Origin: Mycobacterium simulans
Lineage (GTDB): Bacteria; Actinomycetota; Actinomycetes; Mycobacteriales; Mycobacteriaceae
Assembly: GCF_900232995.1 (NCBI RefSeq)
Contig: NZ_OCVX01000005.1
Coordinates: 365,180 to 409,877 of the forward strand
Length of the DNA stretch: 44,698 bases
Direction of reading: 5' to 3'
The position numbers were made by a program, and so were the translations under genes. Under the pieces are notes generated by a model. That model was given only the letters and a program-made list of their open reading frames with translations. It did not search any database and was not told the DNA's origin. Shown piece after piece: positions 1-8,300 of this stretch. Position 1 is the first letter of the stretch. Each line of letters starts with the position of its first letter.

Positions 1-239
1 CGGGCGGCAACGGAGGTAACGGCGGAAACGGCGGCGCCGGCGGCGCCCGGGGGTTGCTGGGCCGCACCGGCAGCGCCGGGATCGGGGGTGCCGGTGGAGT
101 GGGTGGCGCTGGCGGAGACGGCGGATTGCCCGGCGAGGGCGGCGCTGGTGGTACCGGCCGCCTCGACGGGCTCCCAGGATCTGGCGGCAACCCAGGCGAG
201 AAAGGCGCAGCCGGCAACCCCGGACTCCCGGGGGCGTGA
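1..239 (+). CDS. PE_PGRS family protein, C-terminal end only (partial)
   Basis: The frame is open from base 3 to a TGA at 237-239 and encodes Gly-Gly-Ala/Asn triplet repeats (GGNGGNGGNGGAGGA type), ending in NPGLPGA. This is the typical low-complexity C-terminus of a PE_PGRS protein, a mycobacterial cell-surface or secreted family exported by the ESX-5 system. The PE domain and start lie outside the window, so the particular gene cannot be named. The stop is only 9 bases from the copper-type operator of the next gene. Confidence 0.85.
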   Translation, partial: GGNGGNGGNGGAGGARGLLGRTGSAGIGGAGGVGGAGGDGGLPGEGGAGGTGRLDGLPGSGGNPGEKGAAGNPGLPGA

Positions 240-248
240 GGCTTGTGA

Positions 249-269
249 ATATACCCCTATGGGGTATAT
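249..269. promoter_or_regulatory. CsoR/RicR-type copper operator
   Basis: Two perfect 9-bp arms, ATATACCCC and GGGGTATAT, are separated by TAT. The TACCCC...GGGGTA core is the pattern bound by Cu(I)-sensing CsoR-family repressors. In M. tuberculosis the RicR regulon, to my knowledge, includes the Rv2963 permease, the orthologue of the gene that starts 28 bases downstream. The site probably overlaps the promoter, so apo-repressor would block transcription and copper would relieve it. That mechanism is inferred from the family. Confidence 0.8.
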
Positions 270-296
270 GGTGGCGTCGACCGAAGGGAGGACCGC

Positions 297-1487
297 GTGA
301 CAGACAAAGTGCTAGGAGCGCTCGGGCACGCGTTGGCGTTGGCCGGGTCGATGACGTGGGAAATCCTATGGGCGCTGATCCTGGGCTTCGCACTGTCGGC
401 GGTAGTCCAGGCCGTGGTGCGCCGTTCGACGATCGTGAGCCTGATGGGTGACGACAGGCCGCGCACCCTGGTGGTCGCGACCGGACTGGGAGCGGCATCG
501 TCGTCGTGCTCGTATGCCGCGGTGGCCTTGGCCCGATCACTGTTCCGCAAGGGCGCCAATTTCACCGCCGCGATGGCGTTCGAGATCGGTTCCACCAACC
601 TTGTGGTGGAGTTGGGCATCATCCTGGCTCTGCTGATGGGCTGGCAGTTCACGGCCGCGGAGTTTGTCGGCGGCCCACTGATGATCATTGTGTTGGCGCT
701 CTTGTTCCGGCTATTCGTGCGCACCCGGCTCATCGACGCGGCTCGGGAACAGGCGGAGCGGGGAATTGCCGGGTCCATGGAAGGCCATGCCGCCATGGAC
801 ATGTCGATTAAGGGGGAAGGTTCCTTCTGGCGGCGGCTCTTTTCCGCCGAGGGATTGACCTCGGTCTCGCATGTGTTCGTAATGGAGTGGCTGGCGATCC
901 TGCGTGATTTCGTGGTTGGGCTGCTTATCGCCGGTGCGATCGCGGCATGGGTGCCCGAAACGTTTTGGCAGAACTTCTTTTTGGCTAATCATCCGGCGCT
1001 GTCGGCGTTATGGGGGCCGATTGTTGGTCCGATTGTGGCGATCGTTTCGTTCGTCTGCTCGATCGGCAATGTGCCGCTTGCCGCGGTGCTGTGGAACGGC
1101 GGCATCAGCTTCGGTGGTGTCATCGCGTTCATCTTCGCCGACCTGTTGATCCTGCCGATCTTGAATATCTACCGCAAGTACTACGGCACCAGGATGATGC
1201 TGACGCTGCTCGGCACTTTCTACGCCGCGATGGTCGCCGCCGGCTACCTCATCGAACTTCTTTTCGGCGCAGCGCATCTCATTCCGAGCCAGCGCAACGC
1301 CATGGTCATGACGGCGGGCATTTCCTGGAACTACACCACCTGGCTCAACATTGCTTTTCTTGCTCTTGCGGCGGTGCTGGTCGTCCGCTTCGTCACCTCG
1401 GGGGGAATGCCGATGCTGCGCATGATGGGCGGTTCGCCGCCCGATGAGCAGCATGATCACCACGGTCACAGCCACCACTGCCACTAA
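297..1487 (+). CDS. Putative copper-induced permease (COG0701/DUF318, Rv2963-like)
   Basis: The 396-residue membrane protein has about eight to ten hydrophobic helices and belongs to the COG0701 (ArsP_1/DUF318) permease family. Visible marks are a Cys motif ASSSCSYAA (C71), the conserved SIGNVPLAAVLW segment in the second half, and a C-terminal tail EQHDHHGHSHHCH that looks like a metal-binding ligand cluster. The GTG start is set by the strong Shine-Dalgarno GAAGGGAGG at 283-291. It matches Rv2963, a member of the RicR copper regulon, and has a perfect CsoR/RicR-type operator just upstream. Copper or another soft-metal export is a reasonable inference, but the transported species is not shown by the sequence. 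Confidence 0.88.
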   Translation: MTDKVLGALGHALALAGSMTWEILWALILGFALSAVVQAVVRRSTIVSLMGDDRPRTLVVATGLGAASSSCSYAAVALARSLFRKGANFTAAMAFEIGSTNLVVELGIILALLMGWQFTAAEFVGGPLMIIVLALLFRLFVRTRLIDAAREQAERGIAGSMEGHAAMDMSIKGEGSFWRRLFSAEGLTSVSHVFVMEWLAILRDFVVGLLIAGAIAAWVPETFWQNFFLANHPALSALWGPIVGPIVAIVSFVCSIGNVPLAAVLWNGGISFGGVIAFIFADLLILPILNIYRKYYGTRMMLTLLGTFYAAMVAAGYLIELLFGAAHLIPSQRNAMVMTAGISWNYTTWLNIAFLALAAVLVVRFVTSGGMPMLRMMGGSPPDEQHDHHGHSHHCH

Positions 1488-1565
1488 CGGCGCCGGGCAT
1501 CAAATCACTTGGGCCACTTTAGTTTCAGTGGTTTCAGCGCGAGGATTTCTGTCGGTGGGTGCTCA

Positions 1566-1577
1566 TAGTATGCAGGC
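1566..1577 (+). promoter_or_regulatory. -10 box for a probable leaderless start of the 13E12 gene
   Basis: TAGTAT at 1566-1571 fits the mycobacterial TANNNT -10 consensus and is followed by 6 nt (gcaggc) and then ATG at 1578. There is no Shine-Dalgarno, so transcription probably starts at the A of the start codon. Confidence 0.5.
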
Positions 1578-2939
1578 ATGGGTTCGGGTACGCGTGAGGA
1601 GATCGTTGAGGTCTTCGACGCGCTCGATGCCGGGCTGGATCGGTTGTGCGGATTGACGTTTGAGGTGTTGACCACCCCGGAGCGACTAGGGTTTCTGGAA
1701 CGACTAGAACGGATCGCGCGGCGGCTGCCGGTGCCCGGGCACGCGTTGATCAACCAGCTCGCCGGACAATCCAGCGAGGAAGAGCTGGGCGGAAGGTGGC
1801 CCGCGGTGCGGGCCGAGCGGCTGCGCATCACCCGCGCCGAGGCCGGCCGGCGGGTGGCCCAAGCCCAAGATCTGGGGCAGCGGCGGGCGTTGACGGGTGA
1901 GCCGTTGCCGGCGCGGCTGTCCGCCACCGCCGCCGCGCAACGCGACGGCCTGCTCGGCGGGGAGCACGTCAAGGTGATCCGCAGCTTCTTTAAGCGGCTG
2001 CCCGACGCGGTGGACCTGTTCACCCGCGAGGCGGCCGAAGCCGACCTGGCACACAAGGCCAGCCAGTATCGGCCCGACCAGGTGGCCAAATACGCCCGGG
2101 TGCTCATGGATTGCCTCAACCCCGATGGCAACTACACCGACGACGACCGGGCACGGCGGCGCGGGATCAGCATCGGTAACCAGGGATTCGACGGCATGTC
2201 ACGCATTAGCGGCCTGCTCACCCCGGAGCTAAGAGCCACTCTGGAAGCGGCGTTGGCCAAGCTGGCCGCCCCGGGCATGTGTAACCCGGCAGATGAGATT
2301 CCGACGGTTGACGGGGAAGCCTCGGAGGAGGCGGTGCGCCGCGATACCCGCAGCCAGGCCCAACGTCAGCATGACGGCCTGCTGGCCGGCCTGCGCGGGT
2401 TGCTGGCCTCAGGGGAGCTGGGGCAGCACAACGGGTTGCCGGTGTCGATCATTGTGACTACCACGCTGCAAGAGCTGGAAAAGGCCGCGGGCCGGGGCCT
2501 GACCGGTGGCGGCACCATCTTGCCCATGTCCGAGGTGATCCGCCTGGCCCGCCACGCCCACCACTACTTGGCCATTTTCGACCACGGCACAGCGGTCGCG
2601 TTGTATCACACGAAGCGGCTGGCCTCTCCGGGTCAGCGAATTGTCTTGTACGCCAAGGAGCATGGCTGCACGGCACCGGGCTGCGATGTGTCGGGCTATT
2701 ACTGCCAGGTGCATCATTGCACCCCCTTCGCGCAGTGCGGTACCACCGATGTCAACGACCTCACCTTCGCCTGCGGCAGCCATCACCCACTGGCCGAAAC
2801 GGGTTGGACCACCCGCAAAAACGCCAACGGCGACACCGAATGGATTCCGCCACCCCACCTCGACCACGGACAACCACGAATGAATACCTTCCACCACCCG
2901 GAGAAGCTCTTGGTGGAAGAAGACGACGACGAGCCATAG
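1578..2939 (+). CDS. 13E12 repeat family protein (DUF222 with C-terminal HNH)
   Basis: The 453-residue protein has the N-terminal DUF222 region typical of mycobacterial REP13E12 proteins (MGSGTREEIVEVFDALDAGL...) and a C-terminal HNH nuclease module with CTAPGCD, HHCTPF and CGSHHPL as likely Zn and catalytic residues (about residues 355-410). M. tuberculosis has several REP13E12 copies, many broken; this one is uninterrupted. It sits between the Rv2963-like permease and purU, which are neighbours in M. tuberculosis, so it looks like an insertion. REP13E12 repeats are the integration targets of the phiRv1 prophage in M. tuberculosis. The function of the protein is unknown. Confidence 0.87.
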   Translation: MGSGTREEIVEVFDALDAGLDRLCGLTFEVLTTPERLGFLERLERIARRLPVPGHALINQLAGQSSEEELGGRWPAVRAERLRITRAEAGRRVAQAQDLGQRRALTGEPLPARLSATAAAQRDGLLGGEHVKVIRSFFKRLPDAVDLFTREAAEADLAHKASQYRPDQVAKYARVLMDCLNPDGNYTDDDRARRRGISIGNQGFDGMSRISGLLTPELRATLEAALAKLAAPGMCNPADEIPTVDGEASEEAVRRDTRSQAQRQHDGLLAGLRGLLASGELGQHNGLPVSIIVTTTLQELEKAAGRGLTGGGTILPMSEVIRLARHAHHYLAIFDHGTAVALYHTKRLASPGQRIVLYAKEHGCTAPGCDVSGYYCQVHHCTPFAQCGTTDVNDLTFACGSHHPLAETGWTTRKNANGDTEWIPPPHLDHGQPRMNTFHHPEKLLVEEDDDEP

Positions 2940-3010
2940 GCGCTGCCACAGCCGCCGGCGGCGGTATGGTGGCCTGCGGAAACTTGACCGACTGCCAAAG
3001 GGGGCCGTGG

Positions 3011-3922
3011 GTGCCATCGGCGAACGAGCCTGACAAATATCCACAACGGCCGGCCGGTCCCCCGCCGCCGGCCGATATCGGCCGGTTACTGCTTCGCTGC
3101 CACGACCGCCCGGGAATCATCGCCGCGGTGAGCACCTTCCTGACCCAAGCCGGCGCCAACATCATTTCCTTGGACCAACACTCCACCGCGCCGGAGGATG
3201 GAACATTCCTGCAGCGCGCGATTTTTCATCTGCCCGGACTGACAGCTGCCATCGAGCCGCTGGAACGCGAGTTCGCCAGCTCCGTCGCCGACAAATTCAA
3301 CATTGACTACCGGTTTACCGAGGCCGCCAAGCCCAAACGGGTCGCCATCATGGCATCCAAAGAGGACCACTGTCTGCTGGATCTGCTGTGGCGCAATCGT
3401 CGTGGCGAACTCCAAATGTCCATCGTCATGGTGATCGCCAACCACCCCGACCTGGCCGAGCGGGTGCGTCCCTTCGGTGTGCCATTCATCCACATCCCCG
3501 CCACCCGTGACACCCGCGCCGAAGCCGAACAACGTCAGCTTCAATTGCTCAGCGGCAATGTGGATTTGGTGATACTGGCCCGCTACATGCAGATACTCAC
3601 ACCGGAGTTCCTCGATGCAATCGGGTGCCCCCTGATCAACATTCACCATTCGTTCCTACCGGCCTTCATTGGCGCATCGCCGTATAAGCGCGCACGGGAA
3701 CGCGGCGTCAAACTGGTCGGTGCGACCGCCCACTACGTCACCGAAATGCTGGACGAGGGCCCGATCATCGAACAAGATGTCGTGCGCGTCAACCACACTC
3801 ACACGGTTGATGACCTGGTGCGCATAGGCGCCGATGTGGAACGCGCGGTGTTGTCCCGTGCCGTGCTCTGGCACTGCGAGGACCGCGTCATTGTGCACGA
3901 TAAGCAGACGGTCGTCTTCTGA
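3011..3922 (+). CDS. purU: Formyltetrahydrofolate deformylase PurU
   Basis: PurU hydrolyses 10-formyl-THF to formate and THF, feeding formate to purine synthesis and balancing one-carbon units. The 303-residue product has an N-terminal ACT regulatory domain (LLRCHDRPGIIAAVSTFL, about residues 25-95) and a formyltransferase-type catalytic domain. Its motif INIHHSFLPAF holds the active-site Asn and His, and DEGPIIEQD the catalytic Asp region. The frame stays open far upstream, into the 13E12 gene. The GTG at 3011 is preferred because AAAGGGGG lies 6 nt upstream and the length then matches Rv2964 (310 aa). Upstream alternatives (ATG 2966, GTG 2969) lack a good ribosome site. Confidence 0.93.
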   Translation: MPSANEPDKYPQRPAGPPPPADIGRLLLRCHDRPGIIAAVSTFLTQAGANIISLDQHSTAPEDGTFLQRAIFHLPGLTAAIEPLEREFASSVADKFNIDYRFTEAAKPKRVAIMASKEDHCLLDLLWRNRRGELQMSIVMVIANHPDLAERVRPFGVPFIHIPATRDTRAEAEQRQLQLLSGNVDLVILARYMQILTPEFLDAIGCPLINIHHSFLPAFIGASPYKRARERGVKLVGATAHYVTEMLDEGPIIEQDVVRVNHTHTVDDLVRIGADVERAVLSRAVLWHCEDRVIVHDKQTVVF

Positions 3923-4028
3923 ACCGAAGCCAAGAATTTCAGAAGGTTTCGCCAAGCGTCCGCCCGCAATCTTTGGTCACGGCAACCGCCGCCCCACACA
4001 AGCGCAACGACGCGAAAGAGAGGTCCCC

Positions 4029-4214
4029 ATGTTCAGCACCCGTATCCGTGCCCTCGCCGGAATGTCACTGCTGGCCTCCGCAATCGGCCTGGCGGCATTC
4101 GGAGCCTCCATCGGCACCGCCAACGCGGCCCCCAGCCACCAACCCGAGTACGGCACCTACACCTGCTACGACTACGCAACGCAGACGTTCTACACCTGCT
4201 TTGACCCCAGCTAG
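4029..4214 (+). CDS. Small secreted protein, unknown function (61 aa)
   Basis: An ATG with a good Shine-Dalgarno (AAAGAGAGG at 4015-4023) opens a 61-codon gene. Residues 1-33 form a signal peptide: Arg near the N-terminus, a hydrophobic stretch around LLASAIGLAAFGAS, and an ANA|AP cleavage site. The mature peptide is only about 28 residues, ends in CYDYATQTFYTCFDPS, is aromatic-rich and has exactly two Cys ten residues apart, which could form one disulfide. The motif YTC(Y/F)D occurs twice in it, like a tiny duplication. I do not recognise the family. It lies between purU and a strong shared terminator, so it ends its transcription unit. Confidence 0.75.
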   Translation: MFSTRIRALAGMSLLASAIGLAAFGASIGTANAAPSHQPEYGTYTCYDYATQTFYTCFDPS

Positions 4215-4225
4215 TCGTCGCGGAC

Positions 4226-4260
4226 CGAACGGACCTAGCCCCAGGGGCTAGGTCCGTTCG
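4226..4260. terminator. Bidirectional terminator hairpin (17-bp perfect stem)
   Basis: Arms 4226-4242 (CGAACGGACCTAGCCCC) and 4244-4260 are exact reverse complements around a single A. The hairpin lies between the convergent small secreted gene and coaD, and the coaD stop codon (4248-4250) is inside the right arm. There is no U-tract, as is usual in mycobacteria. Confidence 0.85.
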
Positions 4261-4733
4261 TTGTGTATCCGCTCCCGCAACCGCCGATTCACCGGTTCGG
4301 GCAGCAGCTCCGACACGTCGCCGCCCAGCATCGCGACCTCTTTGGCCAACGACGACGACACGAACGAATACCGCGGCGCGGTCGCGACGAAAAAGGTGTC
4401 GACACCGGCGACATGTTTATTCATCTGCGCCATCTGCAGCTCGTACTCGAAGTCGGTGCCCGTCCGCAGTCCTTTCACGATGGCGCTCATCCCGCGGGAC
4501 CGCACGAAGTCAACCACCAGACCCTGTCCAGCCTCCACTCGCAGGTTGGGCAGATGTGTCGTCGACTCGTTGATCATCGCGATCCGCTCGTCGAGGTCGA
4601 ACATGCCCTTCTTGGCGGGGTTGACCAGGATGGCGACCACCACCTCGTCGAACTGCGCCGCGGCACGCTCGAAAACGTCGATGTGGCCCAACGTCACCGG
4701 GTCGAAGGAGCCTGGACAAACGGCGCCGCTCAT
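4248..4733 (-). CDS. coaD: Phosphopantetheine adenylyltransferase CoaD
   Basis: CoaD joins 4'-phosphopantetheine and ATP to give dephospho-CoA, the penultimate step of CoA synthesis. The 161-residue length equals the M. tuberculosis enzyme (Rv2965c). Visible features are the N-terminal nucleotidyltransferase motif PGSFDPVTLGH (the T/HxGH type, residues 8-18), the KGLR segment and the C-terminal SSSLAKE segment corresponding to the ISSTxxR-type ATP-binding motif. It lies 21 nt downstream of rsmD on the same strand, an almost universal bacterial pairing, and they are probably co-transcribed. Its stop codon is buried in the strong terminator hairpin. Confidence 0.96.
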   Translation of the reverse strand: MSGAVCPGSFDPVTLGHIDVFERAAAQFDEVVVAILVNPAKKGMFDLDERIAMINESTTHLPNLRVEAGQGLVVDFVRSRGMSAIVKGLRTGTDFEYELQMAQMNKHVAGVDTFFVATAPRYSFVSSSLAKEVAMLGGDVSELLPEPVNRRLRERIHNERT

Positions 4734-4754
4734 GACCGAGACGGTAGCAAAGTG

Positions 4755-5309
4755 CTAGCCCCGTTCGGCCAGCTCTAGACGGGTGTCGCCGTAAACACGC
4801 TCGGGCCACACCGACCAGCCGGGCGGCCAGTTCAACGTGGTGCGGGCGGCAGCACGCTCCAGGACGGCGACGGTTCCCTCCCGCACCCAACCGTGAGCAC
4901 TCAGCGACGCCACAACCGCCTCGATCTCGTCGGCGCCGATGTCATAGGGCGGGTCGGCCAGCACCAAATCCACCGGCGACGACGTTCCAGCCGCCAGCAC
5001 GGCTGCCACCGCGCCGCGGCGAACGGTCGCACCGGGCAGACCCAGCGTGTCGATATTGCGCGCGATGACGCCCGCGGTGCGCCGGTCGGACTCCACGAAC
5101 AGTGCCGACGCCGCTCCGCGCGACAGCGCCTCCAGCCCGAGTGCGCCCGAACCCGCATACAGGTCCAGCACCTCCAGGCCCGTCAGATCCAGGCGCGCGG
5201 TCACGATGTTGAATAGTGCCTCGCGCACCCGATCGGTGGTCGGCCTGGTCCCTTGCGGCGGCACGGCGATGCGACGACCCCCGGCGACGCCGCCGACGAT
5301 ACGGGTCAA
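4755..5309 (-). CDS. rsmD: 16S rRNA (guanine966-N2)-methyltransferase RsmD
   Basis: RsmD methylates G966 of 16S rRNA in the assembling 30S subunit. The protein has the SAM-binding motif VLDLYAGSGALGLEAL and the catalytic DPPY motif of N2-guanine/adenine methyltransferases. The frame can begin further upstream (TTG at 5333, GTG at 5318), but TTG at 5309 gives the start MTRIVGG, matching Rv2966c as I recall it, and lies 8 nt after the Shine-Dalgarno GGGAGAGGAG (5318-5327). That start gives 184 residues. It is followed by coaD. Confidence 0.92.
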   Translation of the reverse strand: MTRIVGGVAGGRRIAVPPQGTRPTTDRVREALFNIVTARLDLTGLEVLDLYAGSGALGLEALSRGAASALFVESDRRTAGVIARNIDTLGLPGATVRRGAVAAVLAAGTSSPVDLVLADPPYDIGADEIEAVVASLSAHGWVREGTVAVLERAAARTTLNWPPGWSVWPERVYGDTRLELAERG

Positions 5310-5317
5310 GTGCGCCA

Positions 5318-5345
5318 CTCCTCTCCCCCGCAAGCGGGAGGTACC
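5318..5345 (-). promoter_or_regulatory. Ribosome binding site of rsmD beside a small hairpin
   Basis: On the minus strand CCCGC-TTG-CGGGG forms a short GC hairpin immediately before the GAGAGGAG ribosome site of rsmD. The purine-rich side of the extended CTCCCGC/GCGGGGGAG pairing overlaps the Shine-Dalgarno, so it could limit translation. Similar short hairpins recur in mycobacterial intergenic DNA, as far as I recall. Confidence 0.4.
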
Positions 5346-5383
5346 CCCACATCGCTTTTGCGCTCTGCATCGTCGCCGGCGCG

Positions 5384-8300
5384 TCAGCTCACCACCACCA
5401 GCAGGTCGCCGCCTTCCACCTGGGCGGTGCTCGACACCGCCACCCGCTCCACGGTGCCGTCGTTGGGAGCGGTGATCGGGGCTTCCATCTTCATTGCCTC
5501 GATGGTGGCGATGCTCTGGCCGGCGCTTACCTTGTCGCCGACGGATACGGCCACGGTGACGACCCCGGCGAACGGTGCCGCGATGTGTCCGGAATCGCCT
5601 CGGTCAGCTTTCTCGGCCGTCGGAACCGCACTGGCAATGCTGCGATCGCGCACCAGCACCGGCCGCAACTGTCCATTGATGATGCACATCACGGTTCGCA
5701 TGCCGCGTTCATCGGGTTCGGAGATGGCCTCCAGCCCGATCAGCAGCTCCACGCCGCGCTCCAGCTTCACCCGGTGCTCCTCGCCTTGCCTCAACCCGAA
5801 GAAGAACTGGTTGGCCGACAATTGCGACGTGTCGCCGTAGATTTCCCGATGCTCCTCGAATTCCGTTGTCGGACCAGGGAATAGCAAACGATTCAGGGTG
5901 GCCTGCCGCTTGGGACCGGTCAGCGCTAGGGCGGCCTCGTCCTCCGCGGTCAGCTGCTGCACGGACCGCGCCGGCCCGCGACCGGCCAGCGCCGCTGTGC
6001 GCAGCGGTTCGGGCCATCCGCCGGCCGGGTCACCCAGCTCGCCCCGCAGGAACCCCAGCACCGATTCGGGGATATCGAATCGTGCTGGCTCGGAGGCGAA
6101 TTCGTCGGCGCTGATCCCGGCACCGACGAGCGCCAGGGCCAGATCGCCGACCACCTTCGACGACGGGGTGACCTTGATCAGCCGGCCCAGTACCCGGTCG
6201 GCATCGGCATACGCCTCCTCTACGTCTTCGAAGCGATCCCCCAGCCCCAGCGCAATCGCCTGCTGGCGCAGATTCGACAATTGCCCACCCGGAATCTCAT
6301 GGCGATAGACCCGACCCGTAGGCCCGGGAAGGCCGGATTCAAAGGGCGCGTACACTTTTCGCAGCGCCTCCCAGTAGGGCTCCAGCGCGCATACCGCCGC
6401 GAGCGACAGGCCGGTATCGTACTCGGTGTTCGCGGCCGCGGCCACGATCGAGCTCAGCGCGGGCTGGCTCGTGGTTCCCGCCAGCGGCGCGGCGGCACCG
6501 TCGACGGCGTCAGCTCCGGCGTGCCAGGCGGCCATATAGCTGGCCAGCTGGCCGCCGGGTGTGTCGTGGGTGTGCACGTGCAGGGGCGGGTCGAAGCGAC
6601 TGCGCGGCGCGGTGCCCAACCGCCGCGCCGCGGGCGCTCGCAACAATCCCGCCATGTCCTTGATCGCCAGCACGTGTGCGCCGGCCGCGACGATCTGCTC
6701 GGCCAACTTCAGGTAATAGTCCAGCGTGTACAACCGCTCACCCGGGTCGCACAGATCCCCGGTGTAGCACATCGCGACTTCGGCTACCGCAGAACCCGTT
6801 TCGCGCACCGCGTCGATGGCCGGGCGCATCGAATCCAGGTTGTTGAGCGCGTCGAAGATCCGGAAGATGTCGACGCCGGTAGCCGTTGCCTCCGCGACGA
6901 ATCCCGACGTAACCAACTCCGGGTATGGCGTGTACCCGACCGTGTTACGGCCCCGCAGCAGCATTTGCAGGCAGATATTGGGGATCGCTTCGCGCAGTGT
7001 CGCCAGGCGCTCCCAGGGATCCTCTTTGAGGAAACGCAGCGCCACATCGTATGTCGCACCACCCCAGCACTCCACGGATAGCAGCTGCGGCATCATCCGG
7101 GCGAGATAGGGTGCCACATAACTCAATCCGCTGGTGCGCACCCGAGTCGCGAGCAGCGACTGGTGCGCGTCGCGAAACGTCGTGTCGGTAACACGCACTG
7201 CCGCCGACTCCTTGAGCCAGCGCGCGAAACCCTCCGGCCCCAGCTCGGCCAACCGTTGCTTTGATCCGGCGGGCGGTGGCGCTTCCAGGTCGATATCGGG
7301 CAACTTGTCGTGCGGGTACACCTTTGACGGGCGGGTGCCGTGCGGCTTGTTGACGGTGACATCGGCCAGGTAGTTGAGGATCTTGGTGCCGCGGTCCGCA
7401 GAGGATCGCGAGGTCAGCAGCTGCGGCCGCTCGTCGATGAACGACGTGTTGATATGGCCGGCCTGGAAGTCGGGGTCATCCAGAACCGCTTGCAGGAAGG
7501 GAATATTCGTCGATACCCCGCGAATGCGGAACTCCGCCATCGCCCGGCGGGCGCGACTCACTGCGGTCGCAAAGTCACGGCCCCGGCAGGTCAGCTTGAC
7601 CAGCATGGAATCGAAGTGCGCGCCAATCTCAGCGCCCAGGTTGGTGCTGCCGTCCAAGCGGATGCCGGCCCCGCCTGGCGTGCGCAAAGCACTGATCCGG
7701 CCGGTGTCCGGCCGAAAACCGTTGGCCGGATCCTCAGTGGTGATCCTGCACTGCAGCGCGGCACCATGTGGCCGGACGGCTTCTTGCGCCAACCCCAGGT
7801 AGTCGAGCGACTCCCCGGCAGCGATCCGCAGCTGGCTGGAGACCAGGTCGACGTCGGTGATCTCCTCGGTCACGGTGTGCTCCACCTGTATCCGCGGATT
7901 CATCTCAATGAAGACGTAGTCGCCGCTGGCATCCAACAAAAACTCAACGGTGCCTGCGCAGCTAAATCCGATATGGCGGGCGAACGCCACCGCGTCCGCA
8001 CAGATCTTGTCTCGCAACTCGACTGACAGGTTCGGCGCCGGCGCAAGTTCGATGACCTTCTGATGGCGACGCTGCACGCTGCAGTCGCGCTCGTAGAGGT
8101 GTATGACGTTGCCGCTCGTGTCCGCGAGAATCTGCACCTCGATATGGCGCGGGTTGCGCACCGCCTGTTCGAGGTAGACCATCGGGTCGCCGAACGCCGA
8201 CTCGGCTTCCCGGCTAGCAGCTTCGATCGCTTCGGGCAGCACGGCCACGTCGTTGACCCGGCGCATACCGCGGCCGCCGCCGCCGGCAACCGCCTTGACG

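Noticed and set aside
257..802. Long minus-strand frame opposite the copper permease
   Set aside because: It is a high-GC shadow: no start site, no domain, and the plus-strand gene is well supported.
2717..3010. N-terminal extension of purU
   Set aside because: It overlaps the 13E12 coding region, lacks similarity to PurU, and a GTG with a strong ribosome site lies at 3011.
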